64,000 nt of DNA from Vaginimicrobium propionicum (GTDB lineage Bacteria; Actinomycetota; Actinomycetes; Propionibacteriales; Propionibacteriaceae), in NCBI RefSeq assembly GCF_900155645.1, contig NZ_LT706985.1:558001-622000 (forward strand), in the 5' to 3' direction. The translations under genes were made by a program, and so were the position numbers. Below the pieces are notes generated by a model. That model was not told the origin of the DNA and ran no database searches. It saw only the letters and a list, made by a program, of their open reading frames with translations. Positions within the stretch are counted from its first letter, which is position 1. The number at the start of each line of letters is the position of its first letter. Below are positions 1-8,507 of the stretch, piece after piece.

Positions 1-418
1 TTCATCGGAGTTAGCTTGCGTCGTAAAAACATGTTGACCTCAAACTTTCAGGCTGACAATCAATTGACTGCTTGAATTATATGTGAGGGGCTAAACGCTC
101 AGCAACTTTTTTGGCAAATCTTGTCAACAAATCAGTTGGATTAGAGTCGGCAAAGGCAACACAATGTCCGAGTCGGCGAATAACTAAGTCGCTTAGATCG
201 CCATTTGTTGCACACAAACCAAGCAATCAAGGCATTATTCCTAACCATTTTCAGGCACTTCTCAGCTCTAGCCCCTAGACGTCAAGCTCAGCCGCTACGA
301 TACCTGCATGTTCTAGGGGCTATGAAAAAGGAAAGGATGTTTCACATTTTGGGCGACGAAGCCCAAATTTTTGGATATTAAATCAACAGAATTGATTTTT
401 AACTGTTAGGACGACATC
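1..418. promoter_or_regulatory. Left-edge intergenic region and 5' leader of gntP
   Basis: No convincing gene is visible in the first 418 bases. An 11-bp perfect inverted repeat (TAGCCCCTAGA at 269-279 and its complement at 312-322, 32-nt loop) lies about 100 bases before the permease start. It has no T-run after it, so it could be an operator or an RNA hairpin rather than a classical terminator. A short Shine-Dalgarno AGGA at 408-411 lies 7 nt before the GTG start at 419. Confidence 0.45.
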
Positions 419-1798
419 GTGGAAAATTGGGAACAAACCCTTGGAGCGGGGCCGCTCCTAGGTATTGCCGCAGCAGGCATTCTGATAATTCTTTTTCTGA
501 TCATCAAGTTTAAGCTGCACGCTTTTATCACCCTCGTACTTGTGTCGGTGTTGACTGCAATCGCAGCTGGCATTCCAACCGGTTCACTCTACGACGTAGT
601 TATGGGCGGGTTCAGAAGCACCTTGGGGGACGTAGGTATTCTTGTCGGCTTTGGTGCCATGCTCGGTAAGCTAATCGAACACTCCGGAGGTGCCCAAGCA
701 TTAGCTGACGCCATGATTCGCCGCTTCGGTGAAAAGCGCGCGCCACTGGCTCTTGGGCTAGCGTCACTACTACTGGGCTTCCCCATGTTTTTCGATGCTG
801 GTTTAGTCGTCATGCTGCCAATCGTCTTCGCGGTTGCAGCTCGCGTTGGTGGGCCAATCCTGCTTTACGCTTTCCCGACCGCTGTGGCGTTCTCGGTCAT
901 GCATGTCTTCGTGCCGCCGCACCCCGGCCCAGTCGCAGCATCTACTTTCTTCGGCACAAATCTCGGCATTTTAATAGTGGTTGCCGTCATTATTGCCTTA
1001 CCCACTTTCTACGTGACCGGTTATTTGTGGGGCAAATTCGTCAGCAAGAAATTCAATTTCACTGAGGTGGTTGGCGCCGCATTCGGTCATGACGGCCGGG
1101 ACGTCAAGAACCCACCTAAGCCTAGGACCATCGTCGCTATCTTGCTGTTGCCGATGATGCTGATTTTCTTAAATACCGGCGTTGATTTCGCCGTTAAGGC
1201 CGGTGCAATAACGGGTCATGAGCTTTGGGCTCAAGCGTTTACGTTCGTCGGCAAGAGCGGTATCGCTTTGCTTATCTCTGTGCTCGTCGCACTGCCGATT
1301 CTGGGTGGTTTTCGCGGGCTCAAGGGCAGCGCCCTAGAGCAATTGATCGATTCTTCTTTGGGGCCGATTGCCTCGGTGGTATTCATTACTGGCGCTGGCG
1401 GAATGTATGGTGGCGTGCTACGCGCTTCCGGTATTGGTGATGCTGTGGCTCACATCATGGGCGATCTAGGTATTCCAGTCATCTTGGCTGTTTATCTGGT
1501 GGCCGCATTGCTGCGTATCGCTCAAGGATCGGCCACTGTCGCTTTGACCACTGCCGCTGGGTTGATGGCGCCAGCGGTGCTCGCCGGTGGCTACTCCCCC
1601 GTTCAGATTGTTGCCATAACACTAGCCTGCGCAGCCGGGTCTGTATTTGCCTCCCACGTCAATGACTCCGGATTCTGGCTTGTCGGCAGGCTGTTGGGCA
1701 TGGACGTGAAGACCATGCTGAAAACTTGGACAGTGCAGCAGGCGCTGCAATCTATGATGGGTTTCGCGCTAGCGTCAGTTGTTTTCGTTATCTTCTAG
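419..1798 (+). CDS. gntP: GntP-family gluconate/idonate:H+ symporter
   Basis: A 459-residue, almost entirely hydrophobic protein with about 12-14 membrane segments. It should import gluconate or a related sugar acid across the cytoplasmic membrane by proton symport. It carries the GntP hallmarks: an N-terminal GPLLGIAAAG stretch, a GxxLGxLIEHSGGAQALAD segment near residue 80-95, and MHVFVPPHPGPVAA near residue 160. The length is typical for the family. The GTG start is supported by AGGA 7 nt upstream. The neighbouring reverse-strand dehydrogenase resembles L-idonate 5-dehydrogenase, so idonate or 5-ketogluconate is a plausible substrate, but this rests on context. The family call is firm; the substrate is not. 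Confidence 0.9.
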   Translation: MENWEQTLGAGPLLGIAAAGILIILFLIIKFKLHAFITLVLVSVLTAIAAGIPTGSLYDVVMGGFRSTLGDVGILVGFGAMLGKLIEHSGGAQALADAMIRRFGEKRAPLALGLASLLLGFPMFFDAGLVVMLPIVFAVAARVGGPILLYAFPTAVAFSVMHVFVPPHPGPVAASTFFGTNLGILIVVAVIIALPTFYVTGYLWGKFVSKKFNFTEVVGAAFGHDGRDVKNPPKPRTIVAILLLPMMLIFLNTGVDFAVKAGAITGHELWAQAFTFVGKSGIALLISVLVALPILGGFRGLKGSALEQLIDSSLGPIASVVFITGAGGMYGGVLRASGIGDAVAHIMGDLGIPVILAVYLVAALLRIAQGSATVALTTAAGLMAPAVLAGGYSPVQIVAITLACAAGSVFASHVNDSGFWLVGRLLGMDVKTMLKTWTVQQALQSMMGFALASVVFVIF

Positions 1799-1826
1799 GG
1801 TCACGCGAGTCAACGTAGGTAAATGC

Positions 1827-1867
1827 AGAGTTGCTCCCCAGAGGCGAAACCTTTGGGGAGCAACTCT
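1827..1867. terminator. Bidirectional terminator between gntP and the idonate dehydrogenase
   Basis: An 18-bp stem (arms 1827-1844 and 1850-1867, including one G-U pair) closes a 5-nt CGAAA loop. The outer arm is AGAGTTGCTCCCCA and its exact complement. It sits between two convergent genes whose stops are at 1798 and 1875, so it can end transcription from both sides. Confidence 0.85.
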
Positions 1868-1874
1868 TTGACGC

Positions 1875-2897
1875 TTAGCTCAGTTTTAACATCACTTTTG
1901 ACGAGCCCGTCGAGCGGTCGGCCGCGACACGGAAGGCTTCCACTGCGTCTGCCAGGTCGAATTCGTGGGTCATCAGCGGTGAGACATCAACGTCTTTCAA
2001 CATTTCTAAGGCATCCGTTATCTCGTCAATGAAACGGTAAGAGCCAAGATAATTAATTTCTCGCGTGACAAGTTGGCCGAGTGAAATCGGGGTTTCCTTA
2101 CCCGGTAGATTGCCAACTTGAATAACCGTTCCACCTCGGCGGGTGGCCAGCAACACGTCACCTATCGCCTGCGGGGCGCCAGACGCTTCAAAAGATATTT
2201 CAACACCAACGGGCAGCTTGTCGCCGGCGGCTAAGTGCACCAGATCATCGGCACCCATTCGTCCAGCAATCTCTAGTGCGGTCTTAGATAAGTCCGCCGC
2301 ATAGACAATTTTTGCTCCACGTTGTTTTAAAGTAGCCACAACGAGCGCCCCGACCGGCCCACTTCCATTGACCAAAACGCGCTTTCCACTAACATTACCA
2401 GCGCGATTGACAGCATGAATGGCGACGCCAAGAGGCTCGGCTAGGGCTGCTTCTTTGGTAGACACGCCGTCTGGGATTGGTCGCAATTGGTCAGGACGCA
2501 CTATGCGGTACTGACTAAACCCGCCTTGCTCATGGGGCAAAAACGCCGCAGAGCCGAAATAACGCACCTCAGGCCAAAGATTAGTTCGCTCCTTAAGGTC
2601 AGCGGGCATTGTGTGATCCCCGACCAGCGTCGCCGGGTGGATTGTCACCGGCTCGCCGACATTAATGCCGGCAACATTCTTGCCAACTTCGGCCACTTTT
2701 CCACCGACTTCGTGACCAAGAATCAAAGGCTCACGCAACTGAGCCGTACCAGACAGTCCCGTTCTCACGTAAGCCAGATCGGAGCCGCAGATGCCACCCC
2801 ACTCCATTTCTACGAGCACATCGTCTGACCCACAGACCGGATCTGGCACATCATCAATACGTAAATCATTGGCGGCGTGTACTACAACGGCTTTCAT
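1875..2897 (-). CDS. Medium-chain dehydrogenase, L-idonate 5-dehydrogenase-like
   Basis: A 340-residue zinc-type medium-chain alcohol dehydrogenase that would oxidise a sugar acid or polyol with NAD(P). Visible features are the catalytic zinc ligands in GGICGSD (near residue 35) and LGHEVGG (near 62), a FGSAAFLPHEQGGFSQY segment very like E. coli IdnD, an AEPLGVAIHA motif, and a Rossmann GSGPVG. The four-cysteine lobe that holds structural zinc in IdnD and many relatives is absent: that stretch has no cysteine. The ATG at 2897 is preferred over an upstream TTG because GAAGGAG lies 7 nt before it. It follows the Nramp-like gene by 27 bases and is probably co-transcribed with it. Confidence 0.8.
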   Translation of the reverse strand: MKAVVVHAANDLRIDDVPDPVCGSDDVLVEMEWGGICGSDLAYVRTGLSGTAQLREPLILGHEVGGKVAEVGKNVAGINVGEPVTIHPATLVGDHTMPADLKERTNLWPEVRYFGSAAFLPHEQGGFSQYRIVRPDQLRPIPDGVSTKEAALAEPLGVAIHAVNRAGNVSGKRVLVNGSGPVGALVVATLKQRGAKIVYAADLSKTALEIAGRMGADDLVHLAAGDKLPVGVEISFEASGAPQAIGDVLLATRRGGTVIQVGNLPGKETPISLGQLVTREINYLGSYRFIDEITDALEMLKDVDVSPLMTHEFDLADAVEAFRVAADRSTGSSKVMLKLS

Positions 2898-2924
2898 AAC
2901 TTTCTCCTTCAAATCAACAGATAA

Positions 2925-4340
2925 TCAAGACATCACTTTTGCGATTTGATCCACAAGTCCCAAAATGCCAACCCCAAAGACGGAAATTGACGAAATGGCT
3001 AGATAGATATTCCACGGCAGCTTATCTTTGATTCTGTCGTCGGTTTCAGTTCGGTTCAGATATATGGTGGCCACGACCACTGCCATCAAGAAGATCGCAT
3101 TGCCGATACCAGCCAAGATGATGAGCGCCAGCGGGGACTTGAAGACGATGGCGGTCAGACCCCAAATAATGGGTAACACAATTACTAAAGCGCGCTGCCA
3201 GCGATTGCGCGCGTGAGTTTCTTTCCAGTTAAATACGTTAAAGACCGCCAAAGTGTTGGTGATTTGACGTGAGAAGCCCGGCGCGTTGGCGAGTATGGTC
3301 TTGAATAACGCGATCGCTGCACCGACCAGAAATACGGTGGCAGCTCCGGCCCCGATAGTTGAGCTGAATATCTGCGAAATAACCTCCAGCACCTTGTTGC
3401 CCTTAGGTTCGAGACCTTGTGGATGCAAAACCGCAGCACCCAAAATATAGAAAGCCGCAGTTGAGGCAGTATATATAACCCAGGACACCCAGGCGTCAAT
3501 CTTCATGACCTTGATCCAGCCACGAGCACGATTAGCCCAATCTTCGGAGCCGTCATTCGGCCCAGTCCAAGCGGCATAACCTTTCTCTACAACCCAATAT
3601 GTATAGGCGGTGATTTCGCCCGCACCAACACCCGTCATGCCAAACATGCCCAAGGCGAAACCCATCGCGCCAGCGGCGATGCGGAAGGTCATGCCGTAAC
3701 CAAGGTCACTTGCCGTCCATTTGAATGGCGTGAATTCAACCCCGATGACCATAGCCACCACACCCACGGTAACCAGCACCACCAGCACAGTGGCGACTTT
3801 TTCGACGATGTCATATTTATTCGCCGCATGGATTGCGATTGTCAGCACCACCATGACGAGAATCCAGAAACCGAGCGAGGTTGTCGAAAGGGGGTCTGCA
3901 CCGATTGGCAAAACCATCGACATGGCGAGTGCCCCTGCACCAAGGACACCACCTTGACCGATAATAATCTGCAAAAACATGAGCAGACCGATATAGGAAA
4001 TCCAGCCGCGCTTGCCGATTTTCGGCGGCACCTGGTCATAGCCCGTCATTGCTGTCTTCCCGGTGGAAATTGACCACCTAGCCAACTCAATCTGGACGGC
4101 GACCTTAACGAAAGTGGATAAGAAAATCAGCCACAACAGCATGAATCCAGCCTCAGCGCCAAGCGTGGTCGCCGTCAATAACTCGCCGGAGCCGACAACA
4201 GCCGCACTCGTCACCATTCCAGGGCCAAGATAACGCAAACTAGCACCAAATGTTTTTGGCGGCTCGAGGATATTTTTTGGATCCAAAATATAGGGATCAT
4301 TGGCGGGTCCAGCTAGCGCTGAATTACTAGTGTCGCTCAT
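2925..4340 (-). CDS. Nramp-superfamily transporter lacking the canonical metal-binding motifs
   Basis: A 471-residue integral membrane protein with about 11-12 helices and an overall Nramp layout. The first helix reads GPGMVTSAAVVGSGE where Mn/Fe Nramp transporters have a DPGN motif. The sixth helix region reads FGMTGVGAGEITAY rather than the usual MPHN type. The residues that coordinate Mn/Fe in characterised members are therefore not evident, and the substrate may be something else. The ATG at 4340 is chosen because AAGGAG precedes it; upstream in-frame codons lack such a site. The downstream dehydrogenase on the same strand hints at a shared sugar-acid role, which is inference. Confidence 0.75.
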   Translation of the reverse strand: MSDTSNSALAGPANDPYILDPKNILEPPKTFGASLRYLGPGMVTSAAVVGSGELLTATTLGAEAGFMLLWLIFLSTFVKVAVQIELARWSISTGKTAMTGYDQVPPKIGKRGWISYIGLLMFLQIIIGQGGVLGAGALAMSMVLPIGADPLSTTSLGFWILVMVVLTIAIHAANKYDIVEKVATVLVVLVTVGVVAMVIGVEFTPFKWTASDLGYGMTFRIAAGAMGFALGMFGMTGVGAGEITAYTYWVVEKGYAAWTGPNDGSEDWANRARGWIKVMKIDAWVSWVIYTASTAAFYILGAAVLHPQGLEPKGNKVLEVISQIFSSTIGAGAATVFLVGAAIALFKTILANAPGFSRQITNTLAVFNVFNWKETHARNRWQRALVIVLPIIWGLTAIVFKSPLALIILAGIGNAIFLMAVVVATIYLNRTETDDRIKDKLPWNIYLAISSISVFGVGILGLVDQIAKVMS

Positions 4341-4550
4341 CTGGGCTCCTTCGCGATATTGGCGACAAAAATAAGTAAATAAAACAGTAGACCGGTAGTA
4401 ACAAGCCCGCAACCGACGCACTATAACCGATTGACAATGGCTTGTAAGGGTGTACGCCAGAGATTTTCAGTTGGGGATTGCTGCAACCGCCGGCACCCTC
4501 ACGAGATACTAGGAGGCATCCAGCAGCTAATTAGACACCAAAGTCAAAAT

Positions 4551-5813
4551 TCAAAACGCATTTACTTTCTTGTATGTTGTGCTTCTGGCAGCACCTGTTC
4601 GCGAGATTACCTTTGCTTTGAGAAGTGAATTCAAAGCCCGGATTGTCGTGTCCTTTCCTAATCCCGAGCGGGACTGAATACCGGTGCGCGAATGCGGGTT
4701 CCCATCCTCCAGAACGCCCAACACGAGCTGTTCATTTTCTTCTAAATCGTTTTTGGAAGTAACGGTAGGCAGGACAACCGTTACAGACTGCTGCCTGACG
4801 ACAAATTGAGGCTGAGAAACACTAGCACGGTATGCATATTTGATGCGGGTTATCCCTGTTCCGAACTTTTCTATGTAACCCAACCGAAAGAAAACTCCAG
4901 CCAATATAGGGTTACGAAGAAGTGAGAACTTACCGTCAAGGTATTCCTCCACACTAATTCCCGAAGGCAACCCCCCCGGAGAAACTACCTCAAGCCGGTC
5001 ATCATACATACTGATACGTATAGGAGCCGGAACGTCCCATGTGCGATGCACGAGTGCGTTAGCTAAGGACTCGCGGAAGGCGTCCTCAGGAATACTCTGC
5101 ACTACAGAACGACTGGAACCTTTAACGACCTCATATCTGTACCAACGATTAAACATCTCCAACGATAAATGAAACTGTGTCAAAATCGAGGTACCAGAAA
5201 AGTCACGACGCTCTCGAAACTCGTTTATATTTTCGCCAAAACGAGCGGCATCGACCCCAGCGAAATCATTTTTATCAGCGATAAGATATGCCGCATTGTT
5301 ATACCCGAAGTCGTCGCCAAACAATTCAAGGGTCTTAAGCACATCTTTGCTAATCCCTCGGATTCCCAATGCTCGAGCCATTTCTTCCTCTAGCACAGAG
5401 AACTTCATATTTTGATTTTTTGCTGGTAGCTGCTCAAAGGATTGGTTAGTTCCCTCAAGTACAAGACGCCCGTACTCTAGTCTGCTGACTTCGACAGTCG
5501 AAGAGTCAGCTCGACGGTACGCCTTGGCGCGGTAAAGATAAGGTTTATATGCTCCTTCAAATATCTTTAACGAAACAGTCTTATCCTCATTCAGAAATAG
5601 AGAAAACTCTGGAACAGGATTAATAGTGGTGTTAATTTTGTTTTCAATTCTTAACATCAAATCTTTCGGATTGTCTACACCGACAACCAGACCATCGTCA
5701 TCCACTCCAAAGACAATGGTTCCGCCATCGTAATTCGCAAAGGCGCTAACCGTCTTCAAGAACGTATCGCTAAGCTCACGCTTGTATTCAAGATTCTTAT
5801 TCTCTCGCAGCAT
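4551..5813 (-). CDS. AlbA_2 (Schlafen-type) domain / winged-helix regulator
   Basis: A 420-residue cytoplasmic protein of the family often annotated as ATP-binding or RecG-related HTH regulator. Residues 5-120 form the AlbA_2 (divergent AAA-4) domain, with LEYKREL near the start and NYDGGTIVFGVDDDG at about residues 27-41. A middle ATPase-like segment has FRESLANALVHR near 245. The last 65 residues look like a winged helix. The start is well supported by AAGGAGG 8 nt upstream. Members act as transcriptional regulators, and some sit in defence loci; nothing here fixes the target. Inverted repeats just upstream suggest autoregulation. Confidence 0.75.
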   Translation of the reverse strand: MLRENKNLEYKRELSDTFLKTVSAFANYDGGTIVFGVDDDGLVVGVDNPKDLMLRIENKINTTINPVPEFSLFLNEDKTVSLKIFEGAYKPYLYRAKAYRRADSSTVEVSRLEYGRLVLEGTNQSFEQLPAKNQNMKFSVLEEEMARALGIRGISKDVLKTLELFGDDFGYNNAAYLIADKNDFAGVDAARFGENINEFRERRDFSGTSILTQFHLSLEMFNRWYRYEVVKGSSRSVVQSIPEDAFRESLANALVHRTWDVPAPIRISMYDDRLEVVSPGGLPSGISVEEYLDGKFSLLRNPILAGVFFRLGYIEKFGTGITRIKYAYRASVSQPQFVVRQQSVTVVLPTVTSKNDLEENEQLVLGVLEDGNPHSRTGIQSRSGLGKDTTIRALNSLLKAKVISRTGAARSTTYKKVNAF

Positions 5814-5828
5814 CTTCGCATCCTCCTT

Positions 5829-5876
5829 GCGACGATTCTACTAATCGTCGCACACCTTTTGCAACGATTCGTAGAA
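5829..5876 (-). promoter_or_regulatory. Putative operator of the AlbA_2 regulator
   Basis: A perfect inverted repeat GCGACGATT-ctact-AATCGTCGC (5829-5851) is followed about 10 bases later by a related copy beginning TTGCAACGATTC. Both contain the core TTGCRACGATTC. They lie directly upstream of the reverse-strand regulator start at 5813, the usual place for autoregulatory binding sites. Confidence 0.4.
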
Positions 5877-5968
5877 TCTAAACGAAGTGCGCGACTAGCG
5901 CACGAAAATCATTATGCCGAGGCTCAGTTACAGCAAAACGACGCGACACAACCGACCTAAGCTCAGAT

Positions 5969-6005
5969 TTGCTTAAGTTTCTTAATCGTTAATATACTTA
6001 ACCAC
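5969..6005 (+). promoter_or_regulatory. Promoter of the marR operon with overlapping palindrome; likely leaderless
   Basis: TATACT at 5993-5998 is a good -10 element and ends only 7 nt before the ATG at 6006, which has no Shine-Dalgarno. Transcription starting at the usual distance would begin at the start codon, giving a leaderless mRNA. TTGCTT at 5969-5974 is a candidate -35 with slightly long spacing. The palindrome TTAA-TCG-TTAA (5982-5992) adjoins the -10, as expected for a MarR repressor site. Confidence 0.5.
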
Positions 6006-6491
6006 ATGAGTGAAGATTTAAACCAGGACGGCACCCGCGTCGCGCAGTTCGACCGACTGATCTTTCAACTGCACCGGCTGGTTTTTGCGTCCAGTGACCT
6101 GATAAACCGTTACTCCTCGAAGCTGGGGCTGCACGGTAAGGACGGCGAGGCTCTGCTGCAGATTTGGCAGGCGGAGCTGCTCGGCAATCCACTGTCCCCC
6201 TCTGACCTAGCTGGTCAACTTCATCTGACACGGGCGGCCGTCAGCTACCTGACCGACCGGCTGGTCGCCTCCGGTTACGTGCGACGCCAAGCAGATGAAA
6301 GTGACCGCCGCAAAACGGTGTTGCGCATTTCTGAGCTGGGCGGGCAAATAGGTCACGATTTCACTGCCCCGATGGAAGCCGGGCTTAGCGGGTTATTCGC
6401 CAAGCGCTCCACCGAAGAGTTAACGATTTTCACTGACATGCTCAAGCAATTTGTTGAGTCTTTAGATACCTCTAATGACGTCAATAAATAG
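6006..6491 (+). CDS. MarR-family transcriptional regulator
   Basis: A 161-residue winged-helix protein. The central part LTRAAVSYLTDRLVASGYVRRQ followed by ESDRRKTVLRIS is the MarR recognition helix and wing with its usual D-R-R-K turn. MarR proteins bind as dimers to palindromic operators and are released by small phenolic or drug ligands. The gene is followed after 33 bases by a DHA2 efflux pump on the same strand, so it most likely represses that pump and itself through the palindrome at 5982-5992. Confidence 0.88.
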   Translation: MSEDLNQDGTRVAQFDRLIFQLHRLVFASSDLINRYSSKLGLHGKDGEALLQIWQAELLGNPLSPSDLAGQLHLTRAAVSYLTDRLVASGYVRRQADESDRRKTVLRISELGGQIGHDFTAPMEAGLSGLFAKRSTEELTIFTDMLKQFVESLDTSNDVNK

Positions 6492-6524
6492 TTGTTAACC
6501 CGATATTTAAGATTAGAGACCAAA

Positions 6525-8417
6525 ATGACTTCCACAGCTACTCTCTCAAAAGAAAACTCAGCTGCCGGCGATGACCTTAACAAGGACGTTAAAACAGATT
6601 TTGTCGCGCCGAAGCGCTGGGGTCTGGTGCTGGCTCTTTATCTGGCCGGCATTGGTATGGGTGCCCTCGACATGGGGATTGTCAATCCGGCCAGAACCGT
6701 CATCCAAAACGGTTTGGGCGTAGGTGACAAGGTTGGCGTCTGGATTTTTACTATCTATACCCTCGCCTATGCGGCAGCCATTCCTGTCATCGGCAAAATA
6801 GCTGACATCATCGGACGCAAACCCGTATATGTGCTAGCCATAGGCCTATTCGGGCTAGGTTCTCTAGGGTGCGGCCTAGCTCAAGACTTCTCTTCCCTCG
6901 GCTTACTGCTGGCTTCGCGGGCGATTCAGGCAATTGGCGGCGGCGGCATGGTTCCAGTGGCTACCGCTGCCGTAGGCACTATCGTTCCACCTCCAAAGCG
7001 TGGCATGGCCTTAGGCTTAGTTGGAATGGTCTACGGTGTCGCGTCTGTTTTTGGCGCCTCGGCCGGATCGCTTATTCTCGATATTGCCGGACAAGCTAAT
7101 TGGCAGTGGATTTTTTATATTAACGTGCCTATCGCCGCTATTGTGGTGGCGCTGGGAATCTGGGCACTCCCCCAAGAAATTCAAAGCTCGTCACGTAAAC
7201 TTGATTTACCCGGCGTATTCATTCTGGTAGTAATGATTACTTCTCTGTTGTGGGCATTCCAGAATTTGGATTTCACACAAATTGGCGAATCCCTGAAAGA
7301 CACCAACGTCTGGCTTGGATTGCTTATATTCCTGGTATTAATTCCAGCATTTTGGCTCGTCGAGAGACACGCTAAAGATCCAATTATCGAGTTAAGTTAT
7401 TTCGCCACACTCAATGTTGGCACAACACTGCTATTCGGCGCGGTAGCCGGCATTTTAATGATGACTGTGATGTTCATCCCCCAATTCGCTGAGAACTCTA
7501 TGCGTTTACCTTCGGGCGCCGGTGGCTATCCGACAATCATCGTCGGCTTAGCTTCGGCTATTGGCGCTCCGCTTAGCGGACGTTTAACAGATCGCTTCGG
7601 TCCGCGCCTCATTCTCGGTCTCGGCACAGCAATTTCTGCTCTCTCCGGCTTCCTCCTTATTTATTGGGCTAGCCCACACCCTGGTTTTTGGTCTACCTCG
7701 GTTTCAATATTCGTTATGGGTTTAGGGTTGGGCTTTTTGATGGGGGCGCCACTGACTTATCTCATCTTGCATCTAATCCCCGCCTCGGACGCAAATTCGG
7801 GTCAAGCAACCCTTTCATTAATACGCTCACTAGGAACAACACTCGCTCCAGCTATTCTGGTTGGGCTATTGGCAACCGCCATGGGCGGGCTGTCTGGCAA
7901 AGTCATGGACGCTATGCCAGAGATGCCGGCTATGCCAGCAATGTCTGCATCAGGGGCTCAACCAGGAATGCCTCCGATGGGTGCTAAACCTGAAAACGTA
8001 GGTGACCCTCAGCCCTCAAGCGAAAACTTACAACCAGACATGAGCTTTGACATGTCTGATTTGCCTGATTCTTTACAAGATGAAATAAAGACTGCGGATG
8101 TGACCAATGTTGTTGATCGAACGAAAGACATAGCGAACTACATTTTCGATGACATGGGGAAGAAAATGGAAGAAAAAATGGGTATGGTTCCCCCGAGCTT
8201 CCAAACCATGCAAAATCAGTATCTGCAAGACATCGAAAACAATCGTGAACAAATAGAGACCGCATTCCAGTTAGGGCTTAACGAAGGATTCGCCCGCCTC
8301 TTCTGGTTCTACACCATATTATCGCTCGCCGGTATTCTGCTACTAGCCGGAATACCGTCCAAAAAGAGTATTGACGAAAAGATTGCTTTGGAGTCGAAAA
8401 CGGCGCAACTAACCTAA
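6525..8417 (+). CDS. DHA2 (EmrB/QacA-type) MFS multidrug efflux transporter with Met-rich loop
   Basis: A 630-residue, 14-helix drug:proton antiporter. Motif A is visible as GKIADIIGRKPVY near residue 90, and the family's motif C region is a glycine-rich stretch near residue 180. Between the last two helices (about residues 455-590) there is a long hydrophilic insert rich in methionine and proline, with repeated MPAM/MPEM units, then an acidic amphipathic part. A large loop there is known in actinobacterial DHA2 members, but the Met density is unusual. The ATG at 6525 is used rather than the TTG at 6492. Regulation by the upstream MarR protein is likely. Confidence 0.87.
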   Translation: MTSTATLSKENSAAGDDLNKDVKTDFVAPKRWGLVLALYLAGIGMGALDMGIVNPARTVIQNGLGVGDKVGVWIFTIYTLAYAAAIPVIGKIADIIGRKPVYVLAIGLFGLGSLGCGLAQDFSSLGLLLASRAIQAIGGGGMVPVATAAVGTIVPPPKRGMALGLVGMVYGVASVFGASAGSLILDIAGQANWQWIFYINVPIAAIVVALGIWALPQEIQSSSRKLDLPGVFILVVMITSLLWAFQNLDFTQIGESLKDTNVWLGLLIFLVLIPAFWLVERHAKDPIIELSYFATLNVGTTLLFGAVAGILMMTVMFIPQFAENSMRLPSGAGGYPTIIVGLASAIGAPLSGRLTDRFGPRLILGLGTAISALSGFLLIYWASPHPGFWSTSVSIFVMGLGLGFLMGAPLTYLILHLIPASDANSGQATLSLIRSLGTTLAPAILVGLLATAMGGLSGKVMDAMPEMPAMPAMSASGAQPGMPPMGAKPENVGDPQPSSENLQPDMSFDMSDLPDSLQDEIKTADVTNVVDRTKDIANYIFDDMGKKMEEKMGMVPPSFQTMQNQYLQDIENNREQIETAFQLGLNEGFARLFWFYTILSLAGILLLAGIPSKKSIDEKIALESKTAQLT

Positions 8418-8507
8418 GCAAAACCGCTGCAGCGAAGCTATCCGGGACTCTCAATGCTTCGAAACTGTGTTCGTTCTCACAGAAATAGTGGGCCTAGTTA
8501 TGCTGTA

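Noticed and set aside
269-322. Inverted repeat as a terminator of an upstream gene
   Set aside because: The loop is 32 nt and no T-run follows in either direction; kept only as a possible regulatory element.
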